DNA of 64,000 nt from Alkalihalobacillus alcalophilus ATCC 27647 = CGMCC 1.3604 (GCF_000292245.2 NZ_ALPT02000010.1:1-64000); one strand, 5' to 3'. Shown: positions 26,056-35,735, numbered from the stretch's first letter. The notes: a model not told the origin generated them from the sequence alone. Translations and numbers: made by a program.

Positions 26056-27408
26056 TTAGCTATTTGCTACTTGTTTAAGTGGTGCTTCTTCATCCATAAC
26101 TCGAACAAATTCTCCCTCACTATACGGATAACCTGCTTTTGTTAATTTAATTTTAATAATTTTTCCGATCATCTCAGCAGGTACATTTACTTTTACTTTT
26201 AAATAATTATCCGTGTACCCAATAAGAACACCACTGTCTGGGTTGTCTTTATCCTCTTCTTCAGGAATCATCTCTAGAACATCCCCTTCAAAATGAGAAG
26301 CATATTCTTTTGCTAGTTGATCAGAAAGCTGAATAAGCTTGTGCACTCGTTCATTTTTTACTTCTTCATCAACTTGGTCATCCATTCTTGCTGCTGGTGT
26401 TCCCGTCCTTTTTGAATACGGGAAGACATGAAGTTCACTAAATTTATGCTTAGCAATAAAATCATAGGTCTCTTGAAATTCTTCTTCTGTTTCCCCTGGA
26501 AAGCCGACAATGACATCCGAAGTTACCGCAAGACCAGGAAGAACTCCTTTTAATTTTTCAATTCGCTCCGCAAAAAACTCCATCGTATATTTACGACGCA
26601 TTCTCTTTAAAACTGTATTCGAACCCGATTGAATCGGAATATGCAAATGACGAACGACTTTTTCAGACCGATCAATGACATCGATCACTTCATCGGTTAA
26701 TTGACTAGCTTCAATCGAAGAAATACGAATACGTTTCAACCCTTCAATTTGTTCTAAATCTTCGAGCAAGCGGGCAAGACTATAATCTTTTAAATCTTCT
26801 CCGTACCCACCCGTATGAATTCCCGTTAAAACAATTTCCTTATAGCCAGCTTCAACAAGTTGATTCGCCTGGCTAATGACTTCTTTTGGATCCCTTGAAC
26901 GCATCAACCCACGTGCCCAAGGGATAATACAGAATGTACAAAAGTTATTACAACCTTCTTGAATTTTTAATGAGGCACGCGTGCGATCCGTAAATGATGG
27001 CACATCTAATTCTTCATACACACGGCTTTTCATAATGTTACCTACACCGTTAATTGGTTGACGCTCTTTTTTAAACTGCTCAATATAATCGAGCATCTTT
27101 ACTCGGTCCTGTGTACCAACGACAATGTCGACACCAGGGATCGCCATAATTTCTGCAGGCGATGTTTGAGCATAACACCCTGTTACACAAATAACCGCAT
27201 CTGGGTTTTTACGAATCGCTCGACGAATGACTTGACGGCTTTTTTTATCGCCCGTATTTGTCACGGTACATGTATTAATGACATAAACGTCTGAATGTTT
27301 TTCGAAGTCGACTTTTTCATAATCACGTGCTTTAAATAATTGCCAAATCGCTTCTGTCTCATAATGGTTTACTTTACATCCTAATGTCTGAAATGCAACT
27401 GAAGGCAT
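26056..27408 (-). CDS. mtaB: tRNA t6A37 methylthiotransferase MtaB
   Basis: A radical-SAM enzyme that converts t6A to ms2t6A at position 37 of ANN-decoding tRNAs. The 450-residue protein has the N-terminal MTTase domain with three cysteines for the second cluster (LGCKVNHYETEA, INTCTVTN, CVTGCYAQ). The radical-SAM CNNFCTFCIIPWARG follows near residue 150, and a C-terminal TRAM domain ends the protein. The start MPSVAFQTLGCK at 27408 follows GAGGTGAAGAAG; the longer frame reaches back into rsmE. It is 5 bases after rsmE, in the dnaJ-prmA-rsmE-mtaB order of B. subtilis (yqeV). Confidence 0.95.
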   Translation of the reverse strand: MPSVAFQTLGCKVNHYETEAIWQLFKARDYEKVDFEKHSDVYVINTCTVTNTGDKKSRQVIRRAIRKNPDAVICVTGCYAQTSPAEIMAIPGVDIVVGTQDRVKMLDYIEQFKKERQPINGVGNIMKSRVYEELDVPSFTDRTRASLKIQEGCNNFCTFCIIPWARGLMRSRDPKEVISQANQLVEAGYKEIVLTGIHTGGYGEDLKDYSLARLLEDLEQIEGLKRIRISSIEASQLTDEVIDVIDRSEKVVRHLHIPIQSGSNTVLKRMRRKYTMEFFAERIEKLKGVLPGLAVTSDVIVGFPGETEEEFQETYDFIAKHKFSELHVFPYSKRTGTPAARMDDQVDEEVKNERVHKLIQLSDQLAKEYASHFEGDVLEMIPEEEDKDNPDSGVLIGYTDNYLKVKVNVPAEMIGKIIKIKLTKAGYPYSEGEFVRVMDEEAPLKQVANS

Positions 27409-27413
27409 CTTCT

Positions 27414-28160
27414 TCACCTCAATAACTCTAATTGATAGGACAGAGCAGCCAATACGTACAAAGAGGCTGTTTCTGTTCTTAAAATCCGTGGTCCTAACCC
27501 ACATATTTTCGCTCCAACTTGCTCAAGCTGACAAACTTCATCTTCAGATAAGCCCCCTTCAGGACCAATCACCACTAAGATGGAATGTTCGTTTTCAAGC
27601 GTTTGGAGCACATTCGCTAGCTGGCTTGTTTCATGTTGTTTCGCTACTTCTTCATAAGCAACTAAAATCTGATCAAATTGTTTGCTTTGTTCTATAAGCC
27701 CTTTAAAGGATACTGAGTTTTCAACAACTGGGACTTTCGCTCGGTAAGACTGTTCCGCCGCTTCTTTTGCAATCTTTTGAAGTCGCTCAATCTTTTTACG
27801 AGATTTTTTTTCATCCCACTTTACGATCGCTCTAGAAGTTTGCATGGGAATAAAACGAGAAGCTCCGAGTTCTGTCCCTTTTTGAACAATATAATCAAGC
27901 TTGTCCCCTTTTGGTAAGCCTTGGGCAATCGTCACATGAACAGGAAGCTCTGTTTTTAAATCAATCGCTTCCATTGGTTTAGCACTCACTTCATCACTAC
28001 TTACTTCTAGCAATTGGCAAAGATAAGCTCCTTCACGTTCAGAAAGACAAATAATCGAATCTCCACTTTCCATTCGCATCACTCGGGATATATGTTTCGC
28101 GTCATCGCCCGTTATTAAAAACTGCTCCTGTTTGATTTGTTCAACAAAATATCGTTGCAA
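27414..28160 (-). CDS. rsmE: 16S rRNA m3U1498 methyltransferase RsmE
   Basis: SPOUT-class methyltransferase acting on uridine 1498 of 16S rRNA. The 248-residue product has an N-terminal PUA-like domain (ITGDDAKHISRVMRMESGD) and the C-terminal knot with VIGPEGGLSEDEV near residue 196 and the SAM-binding LGPRILRTETA. The start is TTG at 28160, 9 bases after GAGG. It lies between prmA and mtaB. Confidence 0.94.
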   Translation of the reverse strand: MQRYFVEQIKQEQFLITGDDAKHISRVMRMESGDSIICLSEREGAYLCQLLEVSSDEVSAKPMEAIDLKTELPVHVTIAQGLPKGDKLDYIVQKGTELGASRFIPMQTSRAIVKWDEKKSRKKIERLQKIAKEAAEQSYRAKVPVVENSVSFKGLIEQSKQFDQILVAYEEVAKQHETSQLANVLQTLENEHSILVVIGPEGGLSEDEVCQLEQVGAKICGLGPRILRTETASLYVLAALSYQLELLR

Positions 28161-28183
28161 ATGATACTACCTCACTTTTTGAA

Positions 28184-29116
28184 TTATATACTTGCAATAA
28201 TCGCGACCCAATCTTCCATTTCCACTACTTCTTCAATCGTAAAGCCTGCTTCTACTAAAGCATCTTTCACTTCTTGTTTTTTACGTTTAATGATTCCTGA
28301 TGTAATAAAACGACCACCCGGTTTAAGAATCGCTGCCGCATCTTGAGTAAAACGAACAATGATTTCAGCTAAAATATTGGCGACTATAACATCATACGGC
28401 CCTGAAACACCCTCAAGTAAATTATTTTGTTTCACTTCAATTTGATTTGAAAGCTGATTTAATTCAATGTTCGCTTGGGCACTTTGAACGGCAACCTCAT
28501 CTAAATCCATACTAAGAATTTGACTCGCTCCAAGCTTTGCCGCAGCGATACTTAACACACCTGAACCTGTCCCGACATCGATAACGCTCTCATTGCCTTT
28601 TAACACCTTTTCTAATGCTTGAATACATAAAACCGTTGTTGGATGCGTCCCTGTTCCAAAAGCCATCCCTGGGTCAAGCTCAATTATCATTTCGCCTTCG
28701 TGTGGAGTGTACTCCTCCCAAGTCGGTACAATCGTTACATGCTGAGAGACTTTTACTGGCTTATAGTACTTTTTCCAAGCGGTTGCCCATTCCTCTTCCT
28801 TTACTTCGGTCAACTTCACTTTATTAAATCCGAGATCAATATTATACTGCGATAATCCGTTAATCGAAAGTTTTACTTCATCTATCGTTTCGGCGAGAAA
28901 ACTATTCTCAGGAAAATAAGCTTTGACGATGACGCCATCTTCAGGGTAATCATCTGGAGAGAGTTGGTAAATTTCACCGAAACGAACACCCCAATCTTTC
29001 ACAAGGTCTGCTGGGTCTTCAATGACAACACCACTTGCACCTGCTTCATGTAAAATATTTGAAACAGGCTCTACCGCGTCCTGGGTCGTATGAATACTAA
29101 ATTCCGTCCATTTCAT
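28184..29116 (-). CDS. prmA: Ribosomal protein L11 methyltransferase PrmA
   Basis: Trimethylates ribosomal protein uL11 using S-adenosylmethionine. The 311-residue protein has an N-terminal substrate-recognition domain and a Rossmann-fold domain with motif I VIDVGTGSGVLSIAAAKLGA near residue 175 and DVIVANILAEI near residue 240. The start MKWTEFSIHTTQ at 29116 follows TGGAG by 6 bases, although the frame is open to 29248. It lies downstream of dnaJ, as in B. subtilis (yqeT). Confidence 0.95.
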   Translation of the reverse strand: MKWTEFSIHTTQDAVEPVSNILHEAGASGVVIEDPADLVKDWGVRFGEIYQLSPDDYPEDGVIVKAYFPENSFLAETIDEVKLSINGLSQYNIDLGFNKVKLTEVKEEEWATAWKKYYKPVKVSQHVTIVPTWEEYTPHEGEMIIELDPGMAFGTGTHPTTVLCIQALEKVLKGNESVIDVGTGSGVLSIAAAKLGASQILSMDLDEVAVQSAQANIELNQLSNQIEVKQNNLLEGVSGPYDVIVANILAEIIVRFTQDAAAILKPGGRFITSGIIKRKKQEVKDALVEAGFTIEEVVEMEDWVAIIASI

Positions 29117-29247
29117 AAAAATCTCCAACTCCATCCAAATATAATTTATAGGTAAATCTTCTAACCGTACTTCTTTACTACAGCAAAGTGAGCTAAGCCT
29201 CTTTCTTTTGGCAGCTTTGTCACTGTCACTGCCCTTCAATCCATTCA

Positions 29248-30366
29248 TTACTCCCCTTTAAAGGCTCTTCTCACTTTTCCAAAGAAACTATCATTTTGTT
29301 CATCCGGTTTGCCACCAGAAAGTGTCGCAAATTCACGAATGATATCCTTTTCTTTTTCAGACAGGTTTTTAGGAACGACGACACGTACTTTCACATGTTG
29401 GTCACCTTGACCTCGGCCGTGTACGTTCGGTACCCCTTTTCCACGAAGCCTAAAGTTCGTGCCCGTTTGCGTTCCTGCAGGTATTTTTAACTTTACTTTC
29501 CCATTTAACGTTGGCACTTCGATTTCATCACCTAAAGCGACTTGAGCAAAAGTTAATGGCATCTCGCAATAAATGTCGTCCCCTTCACGTTCAAAAAATT
29601 CATGAGATTTTACGTTAAAGACAACGAATAAATCACCTGGAGGTCCTCCGTTTGTGCCTGGCTCACCTTGTCCGGAAACACGTAACTGTTGCCCATGGTC
29701 AATACCAGCCGGAACTTTTACGCTAATTTTCTTGCGTTTCCGTACTTTCCCTTTTCCGCCACAAGTGGAACATTTATGTTTGATTTGCTTGCCTGTTCCC
29801 TCACAATGATGACAAACGCGACGGTTAACAACACGACCAAACGGTGTATTTTGCTCAACACTCATTTGACCGGTACCCGAACAATGCGAACATGTTTCCG
29901 GTTTTGTTCCTGGTTTCGCACCAGAACCGTCACAAGTTGTACATTCTTCCTCCCTCGGAATTTCAATTTCTGTATCTTTCCCAAAGACAGCCTCTTTAAA
30001 TTCCAAAGTCATCGTATATTGAAGGTCAGCACCTTGACGTGGGGCATTAGGGTTTCTTCTACCACCACCGCCGCCACCAAAGAACATATCAAAAATATCA
30101 CCAAAACCACCAAAGTCGCCAGCACCTGCGCCTCCAAAACCTTGGTTTGGATCAGTGTGACCAAATTGATCATAATGGGATTTCTTTTGCGGATCACTTA
30201 AAACATCATAGGCTTCTTTTACTTCTTTAAATTTCGTCTCTGCATCAGCAGCTTTATTGACATCAGGATGATATTGGCGGGCCAATTTACGATACGCCTT
30301 TTTCATCTCATCAACAGAAGCTCCTTTATCGACACCGAGGACGTCATAGTAATCTCGTTTACTCAT
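29248..30366 (-). CDS. dnaJ: Chaperone DnaJ
   Basis: Co-chaperone that delivers substrates to DnaK and stimulates its ATPase. The 372-residue type I protein has an N-terminal J domain with HPD (QYHPDVN, near residue 33), a Gly/Phe-rich linker (about 68-105), four CxxCxGxG zinc repeats (CTTCDGSG, CSHCSGTG, CHHCEGTG, CSTCGGKG), and the C-terminal substrate domains. The ATG at 30366 follows GGGAGTGG. A terminator-like hairpin and a separate promoter lie between dnaK and dnaJ. Confidence 0.97.
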   Translation of the reverse strand: MSKRDYYDVLGVDKGASVDEMKKAYRKLARQYHPDVNKAADAETKFKEVKEAYDVLSDPQKKSHYDQFGHTDPNQGFGGAGAGDFGGFGDIFDMFFGGGGGGRRNPNAPRQGADLQYTMTLEFKEAVFGKDTEIEIPREEECTTCDGSGAKPGTKPETCSHCSGTGQMSVEQNTPFGRVVNRRVCHHCEGTGKQIKHKCSTCGGKGKVRKRKKISVKVPAGIDHGQQLRVSGQGEPGTNGGPPGDLFVVFNVKSHEFFEREGDDIYCEMPLTFAQVALGDEIEVPTLNGKVKLKIPAGTQTGTNFRLRGKGVPNVHGRGQGDQHVKVRVVVPKNLSEKEKDIIREFATLSGGKPDEQNDSFFGKVRRAFKGE

Positions 30367-30400
30367 TCCATCCACTCCCTGAATCTATTCATCGATATTC

Positions 30401-30428
30401 ATTTTATTTGTATTCAATAACAAGTCAA
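30401..30428 (-). promoter_or_regulatory. Candidate SigA promoter upstream of dnaJ
   Basis: TTGACT (30428-30423), 16-base spacer, TAAAAT (30406-30401). It would allow dnaJ-prmA-rsmE-mtaB to be transcribed apart from hrcA-grpE-dnaK. Nothing else is recognisable in the remaining 30430-30689. Confidence 0.6.
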
Positions 30429-30689
30429 AATGAATCGTTTATTTACGGTGATTATCAAAAAACTCTATTAGTCCATAACGTTCATCTTACCATTTTCTCA
30501 AAAGTGTGTGCAAGAGGGATAATCGTATCCCTACACTAATTAGGATGTTTTATATACCTTTTAGAAAATAGAAGTCTGTTATGGTCGCACTTCATTACAC
30601 TCATTCACTCAATCTTAGCTATTCCTTAAAATGATAGTTGTTCCTATTTTTCAAGGTTAGACAAAGCTTTAAGCAAGATTGTTTCCTTT

Positions 30690-30727
30690 GAAAAAAGTCA
30701 AAGCCATAAATCTGACTTTGACTTTTT
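30690..30727 (-). terminator. Terminator or attenuator after dnaK
   Basis: AAGTCAAAG and CTTTGACTT form a stem followed by TTTTTTC on the minus strand, 9 bases past the dnaK stop and about 325 bases before dnaJ. Confidence 0.75.
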
Positions 30728-30735
30728 CATAACGC

Positions 30736-32574
30736 TTATTTTTTGTCGTCGTTTACTTCTTCGTAATCAGCATCTACGACATTATCATCTGTTTTTGCTT
30801 GTTGCCCTTCGGCACCTTCTGCACCTTGTTGTGCTTGAGCCGCTTGAGCTGCTTGCTCATACATTTTCGTTGTAATAGCCGTTAGAACTTCTTGTAACTC
30901 ATCTTTAGCTGTGCGAATTTCATCAAGATTATTCGCTTCGATTGCTGCTTTTAGCTTATCTTTTGCCGCTTCCGCTTTTTCTTTTTCTGCCGCTTCCACA
31001 CCTTCACCGAGGTCTTTTAACGTTTTTTCTGTTTGGAAAACAAGTTGATCTGCTTCGTTACGAAGTTCTACTTCTTCACGACGCTTTTTATCTTCATCGG
31101 CATTTGCTTCGGCATCTTTAACCATTTGATCAATCTCATCATCAGATAAACCTGAAGAAGAAGTAATCGTAATCGATTGTTCTTTATTTGTACCAAGGTC
31201 CTTCGCTTTAACATTTACAATCCCGTTTGCATCAATATCAAATGATACTTCGATTTGTGGAACACCGCGTGGTGCTGGTGGAATATCCGCTAATTGGAAA
31301 CGACCTAATGTTTTATTGTTTGCAGCCATTTCACGCTCACCTTGAAGGACATGAATGTCTACAGATGGTTGGTTATCAGCAGCCGTTGAGAATACTTGTG
31401 ATTTAGAAGTTGGGATCGTTGTGTTACGCTCAATCAACTTCGTAAATACGCCACCCATTGTTTCAATACCTAATGAAAGTGGAGTGACATCAAGTAAAAC
31501 GACATCTTTTACATCACCAGTTAGAACACCAGCTTGAACAGCTGCACCAAGAGCAACTACTTCATCTGGGTTAACTCCTTTATGAGGATCTTGACCCGTT
31601 AATTTCTTAATCGCTTCTTGTACAGCTGGAATTCGAGTTGATCCACCAACAAGAACGACTTTATCAATTTCTGAAGCTGATAAACCAGAATCGGCAAGAG
31701 CACGGCGAGTTGGCTCTAATGTACGCTCTACTAAATCAGTAGAAAGCTCTTCAAATTTAGCACGGCTTAAGCTCACTTCTAAATGCTTAGGTCCTGTTTG
31801 ATCAGCTGTAATAAATGGTAAAGAAATTTGTGTTTGAGTGACACCAGATAAATCTTTTTTCGCTTTTTCAGCGGCATCTTTAAGACGCTGCATCGCCATT
31901 TTATCTTGAGCAAGGTCAATGCCATTGTCTTTTTTAAATGATTCTACTAAATAGTCGATGATCACTTGGTCAAAGTCATCTCCACCAAGTTTATTATCAC
32001 CAGATGTAGCTTTAACTTCAAAGAAACCGTCGCCTAGTTCAAGAATGGAAACGTCAAACGTACCACCACCTAGGTCATAAACAAGAATCGTTTGGTCTTC
32101 TTCTTTTTCTAAACCGTAAGCAAGAGCTGCAGCCGTTGGTTCATTGACAATACGCTCTACTTCAAGACCAGCAATTTTACCAGCATCTTTTGTTGCTTGA
32201 CGTTGCGAATCATTAAAATAGGCAGGTACGGTAATAACCGCTTTTGTTACGGTTTCTCCTAGATAAGCTTCCGCATCAGATTTTAGCTTTTGTAAAATGA
32301 TTGCAGAAAGTTCTTGTGGTGTGTATTCTTTCCCTTCAACTGTTTCTTTATGGTCAGTCCCCATAAAACGTTTGATTGAAATAATCGTGTTAGGGTTCGT
32401 AATCGCTTGGCGTTTTGCGACTTCTCCTACTAAACGCTCTCCATCTTTAAATGCGACAACCGATGGAGTTGTGCGGTTTCCTTCTGGATTTGGGATAACA
32501 GTTGCTTCTCCACCTTCCATTACAGCCACACAAGAGTTTGTTGTACCTAAGTCAATTCCAATAATTTTACTCAT
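30736..32574 (-). CDS. dnaK: Chaperone DnaK (Hsp70)
   Basis: ATP-dependent Hsp70 chaperone for protein folding and repair after heat. The 612-residue product starts with the phosphate-binding IIGIDLGTTNSCVAV. It has the second phosphate loop LVYDLGGGTFDVSIL near residue 170, the adenosine motif VVLVGGSTRIP near 310, and a substrate domain with an Ala/Gln-rich tail ending in acidic residues (DNVVDADYEEV). The length of about 610 fits the Gram-positive type, which lacks part of the N-terminal domain of E. coli DnaK. It follows grpE by 36 bases. Confidence 0.98.
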   Translation of the reverse strand: MSKIIGIDLGTTNSCVAVMEGGEATVIPNPEGNRTTPSVVAFKDGERLVGEVAKRQAITNPNTIISIKRFMGTDHKETVEGKEYTPQELSAIILQKLKSDAEAYLGETVTKAVITVPAYFNDSQRQATKDAGKIAGLEVERIVNEPTAAALAYGLEKEEDQTILVYDLGGGTFDVSILELGDGFFEVKATSGDNKLGGDDFDQVIIDYLVESFKKDNGIDLAQDKMAMQRLKDAAEKAKKDLSGVTQTQISLPFITADQTGPKHLEVSLSRAKFEELSTDLVERTLEPTRRALADSGLSASEIDKVVLVGGSTRIPAVQEAIKKLTGQDPHKGVNPDEVVALGAAVQAGVLTGDVKDVVLLDVTPLSLGIETMGGVFTKLIERNTTIPTSKSQVFSTAADNQPSVDIHVLQGEREMAANNKTLGRFQLADIPPAPRGVPQIEVSFDIDANGIVNVKAKDLGTNKEQSITITSSSGLSDDEIDQMVKDAEANADEDKKRREEVELRNEADQLVFQTEKTLKDLGEGVEAAEKEKAEAAKDKLKAAIEANNLDEIRTAKDELQEVLTAITTKMYEQAAQAAQAQQGAEGAEGQQAKTDDNVVDADYEEVNDDKK

Positions 32575-32610
32575 AGTAAGATGTGCCTCCTAATTAATCA
32601 TTTATGTAGT

Positions 32611-33192
32611 TTATGCGTTAACTTTGACCATTGATGGACGAATAACGCGGTCCTTCAACTGATAGCCTTTTTGTAATTCTTCCACAATTTGATTTGATTC
32701 ATAACCCTCTTCTTCCACTTGCATAACCGCTTGATGACGATGCGGATCGAAGGTTTCACCAACAGTTGGAATTAATTCAACCCCTTCGTTCTTAAGGGCA
32801 TCTTGTAATTGGCGATAAACCATGTCCATTCCTGTTAGAAGAGATTTTGTTTCTTCTGATTCAGGTTCTACAACTAAAGCACGCTCAAAATTATCTAATA
32901 CAGGAAGTAGACTTTCGATAATTGATTGCGATCTATATTTGGCAGCCGCTTCTTTTTCTTCGCGAGAACGGCGTCTGAAATTATCATAATCAGCTTGAAC
33001 TCTTAAAATCCGTTGGTTCGCTTCAGCTAATTGAGCTTCTAATTCATTTTCACGTGAATTTTCTTCCTCTTCATTTGCTTCTACTACTTCATCAACAAAT
33101 TCATCATTCTCTGTTTCCTCTGTGAGCTTTTCAGGTTGATTTTCATCTTGTTCAGTCATTGTTTCCATATCTTTGGCTTCATTCTTATTCAT
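32611..33192 (-). CDS. grpE: Nucleotide exchange factor GrpE
   Basis: Promotes ADP release from DnaK. The 193-residue protein has a long acidic disordered N-terminus (residues 1-55, very Glu-rich), a coiled coil (ENELEAQLAEANQRILRVQA) for dimerisation, and a C-terminal beta domain ending KGYQLKDRVIRPSMVKV, the family signature. ATG at 33192 is preferred because GGAGG lies 8 bases upstream; the GTG at 33201 overlaps that site. Second gene of the hrcA operon. Confidence 0.96.
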   Translation of the reverse strand: MNKNEAKDMETMTEQDENQPEKLTEETENDEFVDEVVEANEEEENSRENELEAQLAEANQRILRVQADYDNFRRRSREEKEAAAKYRSQSIIESLLPVLDNFERALVVEPESEETKSLLTGMDMVYRQLQDALKNEGVELIPTVGETFDPHRHQAVMQVEEEGYESNQIVEELQKGYQLKDRVIRPSMVKVNA

Positions 33193-33288
33193 TTGACTCA
33201 CCTCCTCATAATGTAAAAATCGCTCTTAATCACCCTACAAACGAGCTTTTTCAGCCCTATAAAAGGGTGAGGTAAGATACACAAGCAC

Positions 33289-33335
33289 AACCTAACCACC
33301 TTTTATCTTCTTACGAAACAAAAGGAGATTAGGTT
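33289..33335 (-). other. Hairpin in the hrcA-grpE gap
   Basis: On the minus strand AACCTAA pairs with TTAGGTT and CCTTTT with AAAAGG, an imperfect long stem without a T run. In B. subtilis the dnaK operon transcript is processed between hrcA and grpE, so this is a candidate processing or stabilising structure; that role is inferred. Confidence 0.5.
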
Positions 33336-33357
33336 TCCTTTTCATTCAATGTTTCAT

Positions 33358-34383
33358 TTATCTGTGTAGCTTTGTTAATATTTTCGTCAAATCCTTTGAA
33401 ATCGTATCAACGACTCCAATGACACGGCGATATTCCATCCGGGTTGGCCCAATGATTCCAATTGTCCCCATATGCTTACCTGCTACCTCATAGCTTGCTG
33501 TAATCATACTAATATTATCAAATGCTTCATGTTTGTTTTCGTGCCCGATTTTCACTTGAACTCCAACGTCATTAGCCCGTAAAACTTGATTCATGATGTT
33601 ATCTTGCTCTAACATTTCAAACAAGACACGCACTTTATCAATATCCCGAAACTCGGGTTGATTTAATAAATTCATTTTCCCACTGTAAATAACTTTTTCA
33701 TGTTTTTCAAGCTCAAGAGACTCACCAATGGCACCGAGCATTTGTTGATAATTCTGCACATGACGCATCATAACGCCTGCAATTTCTGTTTTAAGCTTAT
33801 TCCTAAGTTGATACAGAGGCACTCCAACTAAACGATCATTTAAGATATTGACGATAATTTGGATATCTTCTCCTGCCATATTAGGCGGAATGACAATCGT
33901 TTGATTTTCAACATGACCTGTATCTGTTACAAGAATTAAGATCGCCGAGATATCGGTCAATGGGATGATTTGAATATTTCTTAACTTCGTCTCAAACACT
34001 TCTGGACCTAACACGATTGAGATATAACTCGTCATATTAGATAAAATCCGAGCCGAAAGCTGGATAACATCCTCCACTTCCTGCATACGGTCTGAAAACA
34101 AGGAACGAATTCCCTCTTTTTCAAGCTTCGTTAAATGTTGCGGCATTAATAGATGGTCCACATAATAGCGATACCCCTTCTGTGAAGGAATTCGACCAGC
34201 TGAACTATGTGGCTTTTCTAGGAAACCTAATTCCTCTAAATCAGCCATATCATTTCGTATCGTCGCCGAACTAAAAGAAATATCATCACGTTTTGAAATA
34301 CTGCGTGAACCAACTGGCTCAGCAGAGCGCACGTAATCGTCCACAATCGCATGTAAAATTAACAATTGCCTTTCTGTTAGCAT
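33358..34383 (-). CDS. hrcA: Heat-inducible transcription repressor HrcA
   Basis: HrcA binds CIRCE operators and represses class I heat-shock genes; its folding depends on GroEL. The 341-residue protein has an N-terminal winged helix (LTERQLLILHAIVDDYVRSAEPVGSR followed by SSATIRNDMADLEELGFL, written here in two parts), a central GAF-like domain and a dimerisation domain. It heads hrcA-grpE-dnaK, and a perfect CIRCE lies 16 bases upstream of its start, consistent with self-repression. Confidence 0.97.
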   Translation of the reverse strand: MLTERQLLILHAIVDDYVRSAEPVGSRSISKRDDISFSSATIRNDMADLEELGFLEKPHSSAGRIPSQKGYRYYVDHLLMPQHLTKLEKEGIRSLFSDRMQEVEDVIQLSARILSNMTSYISIVLGPEVFETKLRNIQIIPLTDISAILILVTDTGHVENQTIVIPPNMAGEDIQIIVNILNDRLVGVPLYQLRNKLKTEIAGVMMRHVQNYQQMLGAIGESLELEKHEKVIYSGKMNLLNQPEFRDIDKVRVLFEMLEQDNIMNQVLRANDVGVQVKIGHENKHEAFDNISMITASYEVAGKHMGTIGIIGPTRMEYRRVIGVVDTISKDLTKILTKLHR

Positions 34384-34398
34384 CTACTATCACCTCTG

Positions 34399-34425
34399 TT
34401 AGCACTCTATATACCTGAGTGCTAA
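34399..34425 (-). promoter_or_regulatory. CIRCE operator
   Basis: TTAGCACTC - 9 bases - GAGTGCTAA, a perfect match to the HrcA operator, lying between the promoter and hrcA. Confidence 0.97.
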
Positions 34426-34435
34426 ATCTATTGAT

Positions 34436-34464
34436 AAATTATCAAAAAGGGCTCGATTTGTCAA
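34436..34464 (-). promoter_or_regulatory. SigA promoter of hrcA-grpE-dnaK
   Basis: TTGACA (34464-34459), 17 bases, TAATTT (34441-34436). CIRCE begins 10 bases downstream, so it overlaps the transcription start. Confidence 0.85.
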
Positions 34465-34580
34465 TATATAAAGCTTGAAGAGATCGAGATAAAATTAGAT
34501 CCTATTTGTATAAGCATGGGGAGTTTACCTCCTCATTGAAATTCTTCCCTCATTTACGTTGACTGCTTATATACCTTCAC

Positions 34581-35735
34581 TTAGTCCACATCATTCAATA
34601 CGGCTAAAAATTGTTCAAAGACTTCGTTTCCGAGTAGCAATCCTTCGTCTGTTAATCGAATTCCGTTTGTCGTATCTTCAATCAACCCTCGATTTTTCAA
34701 CTTCATCAGTTGTACTTGAAATAGTTGTTCATAGTCGAGGTTGTACTTTTCGATAAAAAGAGAACGGTTAATCCCTTCCCGTTTTCTTAATCCTAAAAAC
34801 ATCTCTTCTTCAATTTTTTCCACTAAGGACACCTTTGATTCTTGTAACCGTGGCAATTCCCCACAGGCTACAGCCTTTAAATACTTAGGTAAAGGTCCGT
34901 GGTTATGATGTCTAACGCCACTGACATAGCCATGCGCACCCGCTCCAAAGGCGTAGTATTCTTCGTTATTCCAATAAACTAAATTATGCTTGCTTTCATA
35001 ACCTGGCTTGGCAAAATTACTAATTTCGTACTGGACAAAACCATTGCTACTCGTTTGTTCTCGTAAAAGCTCATACATCTTGACTTCATCATCTTCTGGT
35101 GGAAGTTGAAGCTTGCCTTTACGCTGCCGATTAAAGAAAACCGTCTTTTCTTCTATTTTTAACGAATAAGCCGAAATATGTTCGACTCCAAGCTCAAAAG
35201 CTTTTTGTAACGTTATTTTAAATTGTTCTGGTGTTTGTTGTGGCAATCCAAACATTAAATCGATCGATATATTCTCAAAGCCAGCTTTCCGACTATTTTC
35301 GATCGCTTTATATATATTTTCTTCCACATGTGTGCGCCCAATCGCTTTTAATAAAACTTCATCAAAGGTTTGAACCCCTATACTTAAGCGATTTACTCCA
35401 TATTTTTTCAAAACATTAAGCCGGTCCATCGTCGCATTATCTGGGTTGACTTCAACCGTAAACTCCTCGACTTGTTCCATGGCGACTCTTTCTTGAATCC
35501 CTTGCAATAATCGCTCCAACTGCCCTGCCGATAAAGCCGTCGGTGTTCCGCCCCCGATATAAATCGTTTTTAATTGAAACGGCTTCTGCTTATCACCTTT
35601 TGTTAAATCGAGTTCTTTTAAAACCGAATCGATATATTCTTCTACCGGCTGGTTTTTCAAAAAAACTTTATTAAAATCACAATAAAAACAAATTTGTTCA
35701 CAAAAAGGGATGTGAATATACGCTGCTTGAATCAC
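34581..35735 (-). CDS. hemW: Heme chaperone HemW (radical SAM, HemN-like)
   Basis: A radical-SAM protein formerly annotated as oxygen-independent coproporphyrinogen oxidase. The 384-residue product has CEQICFYC (CxxxCxxC cluster motif) near residue 15 and the HNLVYW motif typical of heme-binding HemW. It lacks the extra N-terminal residues of true HemN. The start is GTG at 35735 (V-IQAAYIHIPF), with GGAGGGAGAGTT just upstream; the open frame to 35861 runs through the lepA terminator. It lies between lepA and hrcA, as in B. subtilis (yqeR). Confidence 0.93.
   Translation of the reverse strand: MIQAAYIHIPFCEQICFYCDFNKVFLKNQPVEEYIDSVLKELDLTKGDKQKPFQLKTIYIGGGTPTALSAGQLERLLQGIQERVAMEQVEEFTVEVNPDNATMDRLNVLKKYGVNRLSIGVQTFDEVLLKAIGRTHVEENIYKAIENSRKAGFENISIDLMFGLPQQTPEQFKITLQKAFELGVEHISAYSLKIEEKTVFFNRQRKGKLQLPPEDDEVKMYELLREQTSSNGFVQYEISNFAKPGYESKHNLVYWNNEEYYAFGAGAHGYVSGVRHHNHGPLPKYLKAVACGELPRLQESKVSLVEKIEEEMFLGLRKREGINRSLFIEKYNLDYEQLFQVQLMKLKNRGLIEDTTNGIRLTDEGLLLGNEVFEQFLAVLNDVD

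Noticed and set aside
29117..29248. N-terminal extension of PrmA
   Set aside because: No ribosome site at the upstream codon; the family start and TGGAG support 29116.
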